In this document: piece after piece, positions 13,909-28,900 of the stretch
Position numbering within the stretch: the stretch's first letter is position 1
Layout: every line of letters starts with the position of its first letter
NCBI GenBank assembly: GCA_037951105.1
Contig: JBAMJV010003770.1
Span: 124,001 to 188,000, forward strand
Direction: 5' to 3'
Length of the DNA: 64,000 bases
Origin: Echinarachnius parma
Taxonomy: Eukaryota; Echinodermata; Echinoidea; Clypeasteroida; Echinarachniidae
Notes under the pieces: model-generated
Database searches by the model: none
What the model saw: the letters and a program-made list of their open reading frames with translations, nothing else
Told to the model about the DNA's origin: nothing
Translations under genes and position numbers: made by a program

Positions 13909-16900
13909 TATTACTAATTTAATCCCTCATTACAATCATCATTATTATCATGATTGTCGTAACTGTCATCATAGTCATTTGTATTGTATGATTATCATTT
14001 CTGTACTAATATATAACTTTGGGTATGCTAACAAAACAAAAACTATATAATTGTGTTGCTTACCCAGCTCCATGTATCCATCTCCAGACCAGCTTTAAGG
14101 GTTACAACAACTAGAACACACTGGGGGGAAAGTGGTTGAAAGAAATATCCAATTAATTGATACTCATTTAATAATTCATTTTCAAATTGAATGAAAAATA
14201 ACCAAATGTTAATTTATATTATATATATTTCTGATCAGCTTCCCCATGTTTGAAATCTTATTAAAATGATTGTTTATTCACATTCTGCAAGGCCGTGTAA
14301 ATCATAATGCAATTAAACTCTCTGCTCATCTATATTGTAACGTTTATGTAAGTTCTATCACACCAATCAAACAATTATCAGCATTTTATGAGGCCCATCC
14401 ATGTAAATCATGTTCCTGAACAATGATTCATCAATTCACAAATTCTGAATATATTTTTATTTCAATAAACAAATCGGAAAAGAAAGTACTGTCTATAAAG
14501 ACCACATAAAACAGACTTTTAGGAAAGGTGGTCTTTGTAAACAGGTCGTCTATACAGAGTGGTTTGCTGACATTTAAACTGCTTTCAAGGAATCAAGAAT
14601 GATGGTCACTATAGCAGGTAGGACTGTATTTGCTTACTGTATATGCCATGTTGCCCGCAACAAGGTAATCACCAGCCTTGGCGTTGCCCCAGGCTACATC
14701 CTGATGCATGGCCGCCATTACAAACCAGTAGATTAGGACGGAGTGAAACACAGAGTTGGCTGTCCACATCCAGAATACCTATGAGAGTTTAGAGGCAGAA
14801 AGAGGTTACTATACATGACTATATGTAGCAGTGAGCAAGAAGGTTACAATTACATTAGTTCTAAAAGGTTGTTAAAACAACAAGGAAGCATAACATGAAA
14901 CACATGTCAAAATTAAACATACTTGTTGTTCTTTTGATTATATTTCCGCTCAAAACATCTTAGCCAAAGCAAATCTATTTGTCATAGAACTGATATATAA
15001 CTTGCCCACCAACTAATGTTTCAGCACATGACAGTTACCAAGTCAAATGCACCTTTAAAAATCAGTTTAAAGGCCTACCTTTGAATTGAAATACTCTGCA
15101 TTCTGCGAAGACTTGTAGAGCTGGGGAAACTTTTTCATGCTCTCCACACTGATGTTCCGATCAAACAGACCAATGGCGAACGGAGGCAGGGCCGTGAAAA
15201 CCTGAAAAGAACACAAATGTTATGCTCCATCAACAAAGGAGTCTTGTGATTTTAAAAACATTCCTTTTTAAAAAATACACATGCTAACATTGTATTCAAA
15301 TCAAATACAATTCATAATATACGCATAATTATATTTTAAATTAAGAGGTAGCTTCTCGCTAATAGCATAGAAAAGGGTTTCTGTGAAGTACAACCACCAT
15401 TCAAGCTTCTAGCTTCGTGGTTAGAGCGCAGGGCAGGCAATCCGCAGGTTTCCAGTTTGATTCCTACAGAAGCCCATTTTCTTTGCCTTTTTAAATTTAT
15501 TTAATAACTTTTAGACTGTAGCTCTAATTGAAACTCACCAGATTGTAGATTCCAATGGCCCATCGGTTGAAGAAAATTTGACCAGACCAACCATTGTAGA
15601 TGGCGAACCAGAACTACATGGGGAAAAAATTATAAATATCAGTATGTACAAAACATACAAACATATATACTTTTTGACCTCCATAATATAGAGACATACA
15701 TGTACGTTCCTGTCAAATAAATACACGAGTCCTCAGTTTTGAGAAACAGTTCTCATTCCACACACAAAGGCAACATCAACTGTAAAACAAAAAAGAAACA
15801 AAATACAAACATAACACATCTATAGTGTCTTGTACAGGATGATTTCTGAAATATTGTAACCATGCACAGACAAACAGATGAACAAACAAACAAACAAACA
15901 AACAAGCATACATGATGTACTTCTTTCTCTTACCTCCATGATGTAGAGGCAGATGTTCTTGTAGAATGAGTAGAGGATGACTTTTGAGATGCGGTTGTAG
16001 CTCCACACGCCGTGAAACAGCATTAGTTTGTGCAGGAATTTGAACTTGGAACAGCTGAGCAAACAAACACACATGCATAATACACTTCTTTTTCTTACCT
16101 CCATGATGTAGAGGCAGATGTTCTTATAGAATGAGAAGAGGATGACTTTGGACATTCTGTTGTATTGTGCACACGCACACACGGACAACACACAAAAACA
16201 AAGATAGAAACAAACACAAACACACAGACAGACAAACAGATGAACAAATGAACAGCTAAAATGGTCATACCTCCATGATGAAGAGACAGATGTTCTTGTA
16301 GAATGAGTAGAGGATGACTTTTGAGATGCGGTTGTAGCTCCACACGCCGTGAAACAGCATTAGTTTGTGCAGGAATTTGAACTTGGAACAGCTGAGCAAA
16401 CAAACACACATGCATAATACACTTCTTTTTCTTACCTCCATGATGTAGAGGCAGATGTTCTTGTAGAATGAGTAGAGGATGACTTTGGACATTCTGTTGT
16501 AACTGCACATGCACACACGGACAACACCAAAAACAAAGATAGAAATGAACACAAACATACAGACAGACAAACAGATGAACAAATGAACATCTAAAATGGT
16601 CATACCTCCATGATGTAGAGACAGATGTTCTTGTAGAATGAGTAGAGGATGACCTTGGAGATGCGGTTGTAGCTCCACACGCCGTGAACCAGCATCAGTT
16701 TGTGCAGGAACTTGAACTGTGCGATGGAGTAGTCGGAGGAGTTGGCGGCTTGCAGTCCCTCTCGCCCGCTGATACCGATTCCTACATCAGCAGCCTTCAG
16801 AGAGATAGTATTATAGTAGTAAGAATAGTAAAAATTATAATAATAATAAACATGATAATAATAATAAACATAATAAACAAAAAAATGATAATAATAATTA

Positions 16901-19900
16901 TAAACATAATATTAATAGCGCACGTTCCGTCTTTCTATGCCAAAATTACCTGAATCATGCCAACATCGTGTGCCCTGTGACCTAGCTTTGACCTTTGACC
17001 TCATGAGGTAAAAGGCAAAGGAACAGGCAACATTACCTGAATCATGCCAACATCATTTGCCCCGTCTCCAATGGCCAGGGTCGTCACCTTCACACTCTGT
17101 TTGACCAGCTCTACCAGCTCTGCCTTCTGCAGGGGGGTCACTCTGAAAATACAAAGACACATAACATAGTATGAATGTAGAATGGGTCGACCACACGATA
17201 AGGACTCCTTTTTTAAGGAATTCCTTTTTGGTTTGCTACCCCTCTTAAAATAATTACTTTTAATTTGTATGCGTTTTATATTGTTCTTTTATCTTGAGAA
17301 AATAAACTGAACTGAACAGAATGCAGATTAAGGGAACGTAGGAACCGTTTTTGAGGCCCAAATATAGTGAAATATAAACAACTACATGACATGCACAATA
17401 AAATAATGTACAGGAATGGACTGGGAGAAATAGAATTTGATCTGTTGTATGAACCCCTAAATGGGAACAGCCAAAAGGGAAAGACAAAATACAGCAAATG
17501 AAAGAAGGAAAAGTGTGTAAAACAATGAGTTAGTGAATATCGCTTAGCATTTTCGCTCATTACTCAGCCATATTAACATCCATTTAACGTGAAATTTTCA
17601 CACATTACTCAGTGGACATATTAGATCACAACAATATACAATTGTATCAACCACTCATCACTTTTTGCACATGTCAACAAAGTTACTAGATCCCTTTAAT
17701 GGCCTGGTCACATATAGCCGACGCACGGCCAACGCATGGCCAGCGCATTGAAAATTTGCCATTTTGGCCAGTGCGTCGTCGTGCGCTAGGTGTGCGTCAT
17801 CATGCGTTACTCATGCGTCGAGCGCGCTGGACCAACGTTATGCATTCGTCGTCATTCGCTGCGTGCGTCGAGATTTTTTGTGCATGCACAAAAATGTGCG
17901 TTGAGCTCGACGCATGAATCTACACGCCAGAAGGACGCCAGTCACGCGCAGAGCACGCTAGACCAACGCCAGACATACGCGGAGCACACGCTGTGTACTC
18001 GTTGTAAGTTCGTCGGCTGAGGTCTAGCGAACGCCTAGCGCACACCTAGCGCACACCTAGCGTGCTTCAAACGCATGCCCAGCGAACGTGCAGCGAATAA
18101 GGGCGAGCTGAACGAGTGCAGAACGGATCTCTAACGCACCCGACATTCTTCTAGCGTGTTCCTAGCGTATAGCTAGCGTGTACGCAGCGTGTACATAGCG
18201 TGTAGTCATAGGGTATATAAACGCGTCCCACACCATCTCCCCATCACTTCTCATCCGACCCTCATGGGTAATGATAGAGGTTCCTACTGATCACGTCTAG
18301 AAGAACCACCTCGGAAGATGGATGATCCAGACAGGCAGTGGCTACAATACGAAATCGCAGTTCTCCAACATCAGCAGAACCTTATGGAACTGGCAATTCA
18401 CCAAGTCCATGTCATCAGGAGAAGGAGAAAGAGAAGAGGTCAACGGAGATTTTGGGTCCGAGCTTGGATTGGTAGACGACGACAGTTCAGCCTGTATGAT
18501 CAGCTTCTTGTTGAACTCCGTAACGAAGACCAGGCAGCCTTCAAGAATTTCATGCGAATGCCACCAGAGATGTTCGACGAACTGCTAACAAGAGTGGGCC
18601 CGAGGATCACCAAGCAGAATACAACGTACAGAGAGGCCCTCGACCCTGGCCTGAAACTTGCTCTCACCTTGCGGCATCTTGCGTCTGGGACCAAGTATCG
18701 CTCAATGTCCTATGGGTGGAGGGTGCCTCACAACACCATATCCCTACTCATCCCAGAAGTGTGCCAGGCCATCATCAAAGAGTACAAGGATGAGATGATG
18801 AAGTGTCCCACTACTCCTGAGGAATGGCGCGCCATATCTGACAAGTTCATGGAGAGGTGGAACTTCCCCCATACCTGTGGCGCACTTGATGGAAAGCATG
18901 TCAGCTGCAAGTGTCCTTCCAACAGTGGTTCCCTTTACTACAACTATAAAGGATTCTACTCCGTTGTCCTCATGGCGCTCGTCGATGCCGAGTATCGATT
19001 CATCTGGGCCGACATCGGCGGCATGGGATCTGCATCAGACGCACAGATTTACAATGCTTCTGAGCTGAGGGATTGTGTTGAAGATGGCAGTATAGGCAGC
19101 ATTTTTCATGTCTGGCCTCCTGTAATGGATGACCTTTTTGTTCCAAATCATTTAATTTTCCTCCAAGAAGGAGACCATCAATTCCTCCTCGTCATCGGAC
19201 AGCTTGTTGGCCTTTTTGTCCTTCTTTGTACCCTTCTTGATCTTGACGACAGACGATGCCTGCGAAGCCAGCGATACATGGCTGTCTACTGACCCAGCAT
19301 GTGAGTGAGTAGGGGAGCACTGACGGGATGATGATGGAAAGGATGTAGCATCCTCGACAGCATCCTCAACGGCAACAGCAGAGTCCAAGCTGTGCAGCTC
19401 AGGGTCCAGGCTAGGCGGCTCAGGGTTCAGGCTGGGCTGCTCAGAGTCAGAGTCTAGGATGTGCAGCTCAGAGTTCAGGCTGGGCTGCTCAGGGTCCAGG
19501 CTGGGAAGCTCTTTGCCTCTGCACTTGCCTCTACGACCGCGGCCACCAACAACAGGAGCAGATGGTGTCTTCTTCTTGGACTTCATGGACAGTGGGTTTA
19601 TTCTCTTGAAGAGGTTGTACACTTGGCACTGCACTAACTTTGATATGACAACATTCACGTGGCCGCTGACTTTCGCGGGCTGTACGTTGAGCGCGCGGTG
19701 CATGCGCTCTGCATGCGCTGGCCGGGCGCTGGCCATTCGTCCAACACGCTAGCAGCACGTGATGCATTCGTTGCGGTTTTTAATGTATACGCTCTGTATG
19801 CGCTATGCATGCGCCCTGTATACGCACAGCGCGTTAGCAACACGTTATGCATTCGCTGTAAGCTCGCTAGCCTCCCCCCTAAATCCTGACAGGAGTTGGG

Positions 19901-22900
19901 CGTACAACGACGCACTAATCTTATTTTCCATTTTTCAGTGCGTTGGCCGTGCGTTGGCCGTGCGTCGGCTATGTGTGACCAGGCCATAAGAGAGGACGAT
20001 GTGCTTGATTGCGGGAAATGGAATTTTTCTGCCATGAGAACCACTGAATGGGAACAGCTAAAAGGGAAAGACACTGAATGGGAGCAGCCAAAAGGGAAAG
20101 ACACTGAATGGGAACAGCTAAAAGGGAAAGACACTGAATGGGAGCAGCCAAAAGGGAAAGACACTGAATGGGAGCAGCCAAAAGGGAAAGACACTGAATG
20201 GGAGCAGCCAAAAGGGAAAGACACTGAATGGGAACAGCTAAAAGGGAAAGACACTGAATGGGAGCAGCCAAAAGGGAAAGACACTGAATGGGAACAGCTA
20301 AAAGGGAAAGACACTGAATGGGAGCAGCCAAAAGGGAAAGACACTGAATGGGAACAGCTAAAAGGGAAAGACACTGAATGGGAGCAGCCAAAAGGGAAAG
20401 ACACGGAATGGGAGCAGCCAAAAGGGAAAGACACTGAATGGGAACAGCCAAAAGGGAAAGACACCTACCTACAGCAGATGACAGCCTTGCACGACATGGC
20501 CAGCTCCAAGAAATCCTTGCGCAGATCAAACGACAGAGCAAACTTCAGGGCCTGAAATGAAAGGAAGAATAAACAAATACAGATCAAAAGGCTACACATT
20601 ATAATAAGTCCAACTAAAACAAGACCATTTTAATATACATGTGTAAGTACTCCGCTACTTTCCTTCCCTTAGCTTTCTCCAGTTTCCTATATACCATTCA
20701 ATAAACTGAATTAAGTGCCATTTTTTTACCATGAAAATTTTTGTGTACCCATGGTAGGATTTTCCCCTCATGTCTTAAAAAAAAAAAGAAGTGTTTTTCT
20801 TCAAATAATTCAATAACTTACATTGCCATTGATAATAAGGGCCACTTCATTCTCCTTGCCTAGATCATCTCCGAAGGCTGTGATGTGTCTCTGCAGAGTG
20901 TCTCTGATATCGTCGTGACTGTTCTCATTGATGATCATCAGAGGCATTGCCTGGTTCAGCAACTTGCAGGAGTAGCCTGCAAGATAACAAGATAACATCA
21001 ACATCTTCATCAGTATGATCTTCAACATATTCTTCAGCATTTATACAATTGTAATGGACATCAGAGGCATTGCCTGGTTCAGCAACTTGCAGGAGTAGCC
21101 TGGAAGATAAAGAGATAACATCAACATCTTCATCAGTATGATCTTCAACATATTCTTCAGCATTTATACAATTGTAATGGACATCAGAGGCATTGCCTGG
21201 TTCAGCAACTTGCAGGAGTAGCCTGGAGGATAACAAGATAACATCCAACATCTTCGTAAATATGATCTTCTTCATATATTATTCTTCAGCATTTATACAA
21301 TCGTAATGATGAATATCATCAGAGGCATTGCCTGGTTCAACAACTTGCAGGAGTAGCCTGGAAGATAACAAGATAACAGCAACATCTTCATCAATATGAT
21401 CTTCTTCATACATTATTCTTCAGCATTTATACAATTGTAATGATGAATATCATCAGAGGCATTGCCTGGTTCAGCAACTTGCAGGAGTAGCCTGGAGGAT
21501 AACAAGATAACATCGAACATCTTCATCAATATGATCTTCTTCATATTCTTCAGCATTTATACAATTGTAATAGACATCAGAGGCATTGCCTGGTTCAGCA
21601 ACTTGCAGGAGTAGCCTGGAAGATAACAAGATAACATCAACATCTTCATCAGTATGATCTTCTTCATACATTATTCTTCAGCATTTATACAATCGTAATG
21701 ACGGAACATTATCAGAGGCATTGCCTGGTTCAACAACTTGCAGGAGTAGCCTGGAAGATAACAAGATAACATCCAACATCTTCATCAGTATGATCTTCAT
21801 ATTCTTCAGCATTTATACAATCGGAATGATGATCATCAGCAGCAGAGCAAGCAGCATCGTCGTCATTGTCATCGTCTTTGACATCACCACCACCACCACC
21901 ACCACCATGGCACCACCACCACCATGGCGCTTCCGCTGCTAACACCACCACCACCATCCCCACTGGTACCACATGTGAGTGGGGTAAGAAAAAAAAAAAG
22001 GAAAGTCGCAGCATAATTGCACAAGTGTGCGGGAAGTGCACATTGCAAGCACAAAGTCCATTGCGGCTGGGGTCCAGGCCTTGACGTTTTCGAGTATTAA
22101 ATGCATTCTCGAACCATTTTTCATAATTCTTCCAAAATTACTAGGCAAAATTTGGTCAGATTTACATTTAAATGTTGTCTCTATACATTTAATAAAGTAA
22201 AATAAAAAAAATAAAAAATAAATAAATAAACAATAAAATCGCGGAATTCCGCGATTATTCTGCGATTTTATATTTCAAAAACGCGGAATTCCGCGGAAAC
22301 GAGGAAGTCTCACATGCCTGCACCATCATCATGGCGCTTCCGCTGCTGCCACCACCACCACCACCGACAACAACCATCACCATCAACATCATCATAAACA
22401 TAACCATCACCATCACCATGACGATAAAGAACTGACATACCAACATTGATGGCCGTCTCTTGCTTATCTCCCGTGAGCACCCAGAGCTTGATGTCAGCCC
22501 TTAGAAGTGTGTCAATCGTCTCTGGAACACCCTGGAAACAAATAGATACAATTTACCACTTTAGTTACTGGTTACTCTGCTTAAATAACTTGTATGGAGA
22601 ATTCAATATATATAAGAGCAATTAAAGGGACTTAGGCTTAGTCCAAATCCTCAAAACTTACTTGGAAGTTTGGAACTCTAGTGGTTCTCTCATACCTTAT
22701 CATATTCATATTAATAAAAGCACGGGACAGGTTTCAGTTTTTCAAATTTCCATTTCGTTCAAAAGATATTTACGATTGAAGTGTTCAGATATGAAATTGT
22801 CTACAGGATAATTTCATTTTTGCTCATATCTCAGCCAAAAAACATCCAATTAACGTTAAATTTTCACACATTACTTTTTGGACATATCAGATCAATCTAA

Positions 22901-25900
22901 CACACATTTAATTAATCACTCATCACTTGCCAACAAAGTTACTAGATCCCTTTAAAAGAGAGATGTGATAGTGTTAAAGACCTGCTCTTGAGCAGAATCA
23001 CTAGAAGATAAACTCATGTAAAGACAAATTTACCAGTAGTATTGGTTATCTGCAGACGTTCAACAACCAAAAAGGGCTGATGAAATAAGACGGACGCAAT
23101 TCTGCTTGGGTCTATTGATAAGATCAGGAAATTTCCTTGATTTTTCATTATTATTATTTACAAAATGGTGCATTTTCTATACCGTTTCTGTGCACTTTGT
23201 ATGAAAATTGGAAGGATTACAGAATCAAGCAGGCCAAAATATTTGCGCCGTATGGCTGTTTATCATTCTCTTATACATACCAGCCACATTCGAATTTGGG
23301 TCAATTGAGGCAAAAGCGGACAATTGTAGATTACAACTGTTTTGACTCACATCTTGCAGTTTGTCTTCAATGGCCGATGCTCCAATCAGGGTGAAATTCA
23401 TTTCAATGAGCTCAGCGGCTTGGGCTAGTTTCTCATCTCGGTCCTGGATCGCCGTGCTGGCCTTGTAGTAGGTTGCACTCCATTCCTACGATGCAAAATA
23501 CAAATATTAACCCATTGTTTACATGAACCTAGTGTGCCCTTTCTTAATCCATCAAGGACGGAGTCCCACATATTTGTGGGTTGGTAGTCCTACACTTCAG
23601 CAAGAAGATAAAAAGTCATATAATGTATACAAGGAGAAAGAGCATAAATTTCTCTATTTTTAGAGCCCTATTTTGTTACTCTACCTGCTTTAGTTATTTA
23701 GTTATGATTTTTATTATTGCGTAGATCGCTATAATTTAGAAAAATCCTTAAATTGGCAACACATTGTGATATTTTAAAAACAGATTTTGGCGATCAAATT
23801 GGCAACTTTGCGGCAAAGTCACTTCATATTTGTCTGAAATTGTAATTACTAAATATTTTCCACCTATTTTTATGTCATTAAAAGGTTGAAACAAAATTAG
23901 GAGTTGCCAATTTGTAGAGGAAAACAATGATCAATTTTGCCTTAAAATAGCTCTCGTCCTTGATGGGAGGGATCTATTCACATTGTCCAAATTCTTGTTT
24001 GCAGAATTTGGGTTCTGTATGTACATGTATTTTTAAAAAGTTAATATTTGAAAGGTAATAGTTTCTAAAAAATTTGATTTGATAAATAAATGTTGGGAAC
24101 TCACCTCATATTCCTGTTTCGAGATCTCCCTAAAGGCAAAACATAGTGTCCTCAAACCTGAGTGAAAATAGAATAGAAAGTTATAACATAAAAGTATATG
24201 AGGGAAATATATCGAATTCCAGCTATCCTGATTAGAGTTGGAAAAGCAGAAAGCAACACAGAGAGCTCATTCAACAACATCAGAATTGCAAAATTGCTTT
24301 CAATTACTTTGGTCTAATAGTAAAAAAAAAAATCTTCATTGCCAATATACCAGGTAAGGAGATTAGACCATATATCTGCCATAACTGGGGGGCTTCAAGC
24401 ATGTCTAGCATGCTGAACAAAGGTCACTGATTGTTTCAGGAGACAATGATACACCTGACATGTTGCATAATGGTTAAAACCTGTTCAAATTATCTTTTGT
24501 TGTACTCTTGGAAGCCCCCCAGTTATGGCCCTATAGACTTGAAACCGGATTCGTCTATAGCTGAGAATGTAAATAATTTGTATTCACCTGTACAAGCGAA
24601 TTCCTCTAGATGTCTGATTGTATCTCGTGTGAATTCCTGGTCTGCCGCTAGCCTTTCGTAGATCACATTGTCCTTGGAAAAAATAAGTAAGATGTAATAG
24701 TTATAAATATTTGATTTTCTCTTCAATAAATTATGTTATATGGCTCAGTAAAATACGAGTCACTGATTGGCAATTTAATTTAGTATGTTCCACAGAAGAT
24801 CGAAATGTCTCACCCCTCAGAGCTGCGATATATCAATACAGGAGAATTTTTGTTTAGACCTAAAAATGAAAGCATTACTGTCGATTGCAGGGGTTATTTT
24901 CCATGCTGAAAGTAATATTTTAAAACCAAAGTTTGCGCGTACACGTGCGATGTTAAAGGGGTAGTTTAGTTTTGGTAGAGAGGGCGCTGCATATCACAAT
25001 TTTTTTGTGAGGTAATGAAAAACTGAGTGTCGAATTTGAGAGAACATGCAATTTTAATGGCAGAATAAACTTTATTTGGTCAAAATCGGTCCAGAAACGG
25101 CTGAAATATCAATAAATATATCTGAACCTATAATTATTTGGGGCCCAAATAATTAAACGCATTTTTCAAAAAATTCAAAAAATGCATACACTTTTTCAAA
25201 AATTTTCAAAAGCGTTTTTTAAATAGTTGTTGATGATCTCTCTATTTAATCATGATTTCAATAAAACATCACATGCATAATTTTGTATGAAAAATGGTTA
25301 AAACCAATGCCCTTTTAGAGAGCACCCTCTTGTGTTTTAATGGCTCTTTTTGAATGATAATGGGCTTTTTACTTAGTCGTTTGTAATTTTGTATACCTTT
25401 CGAGCATGGTGGAGTTAGTTTATAATGTTACTGTCCAGGTTTGGTTACTAAAGTTCAGCCTTACCAAAACTAAACTACCCCTTTAACAATTAATACGAAC
25501 AAACAAAGAGAGATTCTATTATGACTTGTCAACATATCACTTCGAAAACCCACAATTTCTAATCGAGCTCAGAGGCTAAAAGTGTAAAGATGTGTTACTT
25601 TTGTAGATCAAAGAGTTAGATGCATTAACCTGTTGAAGATGATTTGATTTTTGGTATAATACAGTATAAGTCAAAATAAACTTTCCACATTACTGCATTA
25701 ATCCCTATTGATGTGTACAAATCAATAGGGATTACTGCAGACAAACGTTAGGGTGGAAAGTTTATTTTGACCAATACTGTATGTATTCTCCACAGATCCC
25801 AGCCATAGTATTTGCGGGACTAGTCCTGAACAGGTTAATATTCCAAATTGAAACAAAAAGATCTTTACTACCATGCTCTTTGGTCAAGAAAATTAATAAT

Positions 25901-28900
25901 AACAGTAAAAAAAAAAAAACATAATAAGAAAATAAGAAACTTACTGCTCCCTTGCAGAAGAGAAGAATCGTTCCATTACTGGTCCTCACAATCACAGACA
26001 TCCTCTTTCGGTCACTATATAGATATATGATACAAATATTTGGTAAAAATTAAAGTTTCATTCATCTGAATACATGTTTTGAGTCAAATAAGACCAGCTC
26101 TCACAGAGAGAGCATGGTGGCTTCGCGGTTAGAGTGTCCACCTCATGCATGGGAGGTCCCGGGTTCGAACCCCGACGGGTGATACCAAAGACTTTAAAAA
26201 TGGTACCTTCTGCCTTCTAGCCAGGCGCTCTGCATTTATAGAACGGAGAAGGGAAAATTAAACACGCGGAGTTACCAGAGGACTATCCCCTCTCTTTCAC
26301 TTTCACTACATTTAGTAGACGTGTGGCCTTGGGCTAATGAATCAGAGATAGGCCCCGCCTTATGTGCCAACTTTGGCACGGGAAGGACTTTAACTTTTTA
26401 ACTAACTCACAGAGAGATAATCTAATGACCACAATACTACTTGGATCATGAATTAATAACACCACTGCCATGAGTGAGAAATGAGTGATAATGCAAACTG
26501 CCATTCGGTGACTCATTGGTATAGGTTTTAACACAGTTGAGATTATCCAGGTAACAATTAATCATTAATATCTCAATGACAATGTAGAAAAGGCAAAAGA
26601 TGTTTCACAATTCTATTCATTAGAGGAAAAGGCTAAGTGCACGAGAAGTTTCAAATGAATTCAATTGATTTGAACAAGGTTACAAATTAGTAATATACTC
26701 AATTTATATAGTGCCTAATATGATTCGTCATCCATCTATAAGCGCTTTACAATTTATATTTTTACCCCAGTCATATCTCACCTTGTGAAATCCAGCACAT
26801 TCAAGATTTCATATTTCTCATGTTTGCCCATCTGAAAATAAAACAAAACAAGAACAAAGTGTTTGTTTACATACACGTTAAAACCTTTTTGTGATTTCAA
26901 TAACTTGATATCACTTATACAAATTTTTAAAAAAGGATATTACAAAATATGAATGATATAGAATGGTTTTAGACCTAAAAACTAACTTTGGGTCCTTTAA
27001 CTGTAACTATTAGTAACTGAGTTTGAAGGTTAACATTTGCATATTTGCATTGTACATTTTATGATTACTGCAATTTACTTTCAGTTTATCTGAGGAATAA
27101 GTTAAACAAAATATACAATATCAGTAACTAAAAGTAAACCTGCAACCAAATACAAACCATGTAGTTTATTTCTAATCACACCAAATCCAAATGTGACTGG
27201 ATATACAGTGGTGAAGTGTGATGTCATGAAAAATCAATTTTTAGAATTTTCAAATTTGAACTTCATTTTCCGAAAGAGCATAAAAAATGATGTCCAAATA
27301 CTGAAAATCAATTGAATATGTTAAGTATTGGCTGAGATATGCCCATCCGAATGAATTTTACTTTAATAGTGCTCTGGTTCATAAATTTATGAACCAGAGC
27401 ACTATAACACTGATTGCCTATTGACAACAAATTAATTCGGAAGGGCATATCTCGGCCAATACTTAACATATTCAATTGATTTTTAGTATTTGGACATTAT
27501 TTTGTATGTTCTTTCGGAAAATGAAGTTCAAATTTGAAAAGTCTAAAAATAGATTTTTATGACGTCATAGCTTCTGTACTCTATAGCAAAACCCTGCACT
27601 TGTCCATTTTTCATGTTTTGAAGAAATGGGCCATTTAAGTTCTTGTAATGTATGTTAAAGACTTATGACTGTAAAATTAAAACAATCATATCTTTGCTAA
27701 TTCTTGTCCGATTTTGTTGAAGAAGGCATTAAATGAAAGCTAGTGATGTGGCCTTTTTCATGGCTAAATTTAGATTTTGAACGACAAGGGCAGGGTTTTG
27801 CTCCATCCAATCACATAAATATTTTCAAGCATGAAAATCAAAAGCGTTTAAGAACTTACCACTATAATCTCCACAGTTTCTGGTGTTCTTTCTACAAACT
27901 TGAATCCAAGCTTTGCGGCTGCATCTACTAATGCTTCTTCATCTAAAGATATTAGGATCAAAAGTTGTAAAGGAGTTCAATTGAATCTTCTATTACATGA
28001 ATCAACTAAATTTCCACACTTTCTAGAGTCATACAAACTGGAAACCCAGCTTTACTGCTGATTTTTCTATTTAAAAACTCACAACAGATATAAATCTCTC
28101 ATCAAAGACACATTACATCATAGATACTCAATATTACATAGTGAACATAAATTTGCAACAATTGATAGATTTGTGAAATATGTTCATTCATAAACAATCT
28201 TTTGATTTTTAAAAGAAAAAAAGGACATTTAACTAAAAAATTATTGGTCAATACAAATGGAAATGAATGAATGCTAACCTGGTGATGAAGCCTGGTAGAT
28301 GATCTTCCCATCATCCGGGTCCTTCTCTGGGACTACTGTATGACACACGGCCATCATGGTCACAAACATTCGTATGTGTGGGGCTGTAGACTGGGGGGAA
28401 CAAAAGAAAACCTACATCAAAAGCTATGCTTGGGGGCGCTATGGTATGTCACATCGCTATCATGGTCACAAACATTCGTATGTGTGGCGCTGTAGACTGG
28501 GGGGGACAAAAGAAAACCTACATCAAAATCTATGCATGGGACTACGGAACGACACACGGCCATCATGGTCACAAACATTTGTACAGAAAGCATGTATTTG
28601 ACAAATAACAATACAATACATAAACGTTCTTAAAAAAGTAAAGCAATACATAGAGTGCCCCCCCCCCCCCCCCACCATAGTTCTATATAAGTTGTATTAC
28701 TATAAAGTACCAAATAAGTTGTGCCATATAAATATTATGTATTATTATTATTATTATTATACAAGACATCAACTTACATGAGTTTTCAGGTGCTCCGCCA
28801 TCTTGTTATCTGAGAACACATCTAGGGTTTCATGATCGCTGCAGAGGGGAAGAGTTTGGAATAAGATAAGAAAAAAAGTCAATAGGTGTAGATGCAACTT

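Larger units (their letters stand above)
17700..19986. mobile_element. PIF/Harbinger DNA transposon, internally deleted, 2287 bp
   Basis: Ends TGGCCTGGTCACATATAGCC and GGCTATGTGTGACCAGGCCA are inverted repeats. Both sides carry TAA (17697-17699 and 19987-19989), the 3-bp target duplication expected of PIF/Harbinger. Subterminal regions are dense in CGCACACCTAGCG and GCATGCGC-like repeats. Inside are a transposase N-terminal part on plus and an accessory protein N-terminal part on minus, meeting tail to tail across a deletion near 19.1 kb. Confidence 0.9.

Noticed and set aside
15776..16678. Several overlapping 90-140 residue minus-strand frames with repeated [15 protein letters not shown]
   Set aside because: They are exon 25 copies read through intron sequence; treated as an exon array, not as separate genes.
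19655..20555. Long open frames on both strands over the 30-bp repeat ([10 protein letters not shown] and [10 protein letters not shown] repeats)
   Set aside because: The unit length is a multiple of three and has no stops in several frames, so frames stay open by arithmetic. The tract is intronic and abuts a splice donor.
26112..26190. tRNA gene
   Set aside because: The A and B boxes are part of a 294-bp SINE with target duplications and identical bodies at two other sites.
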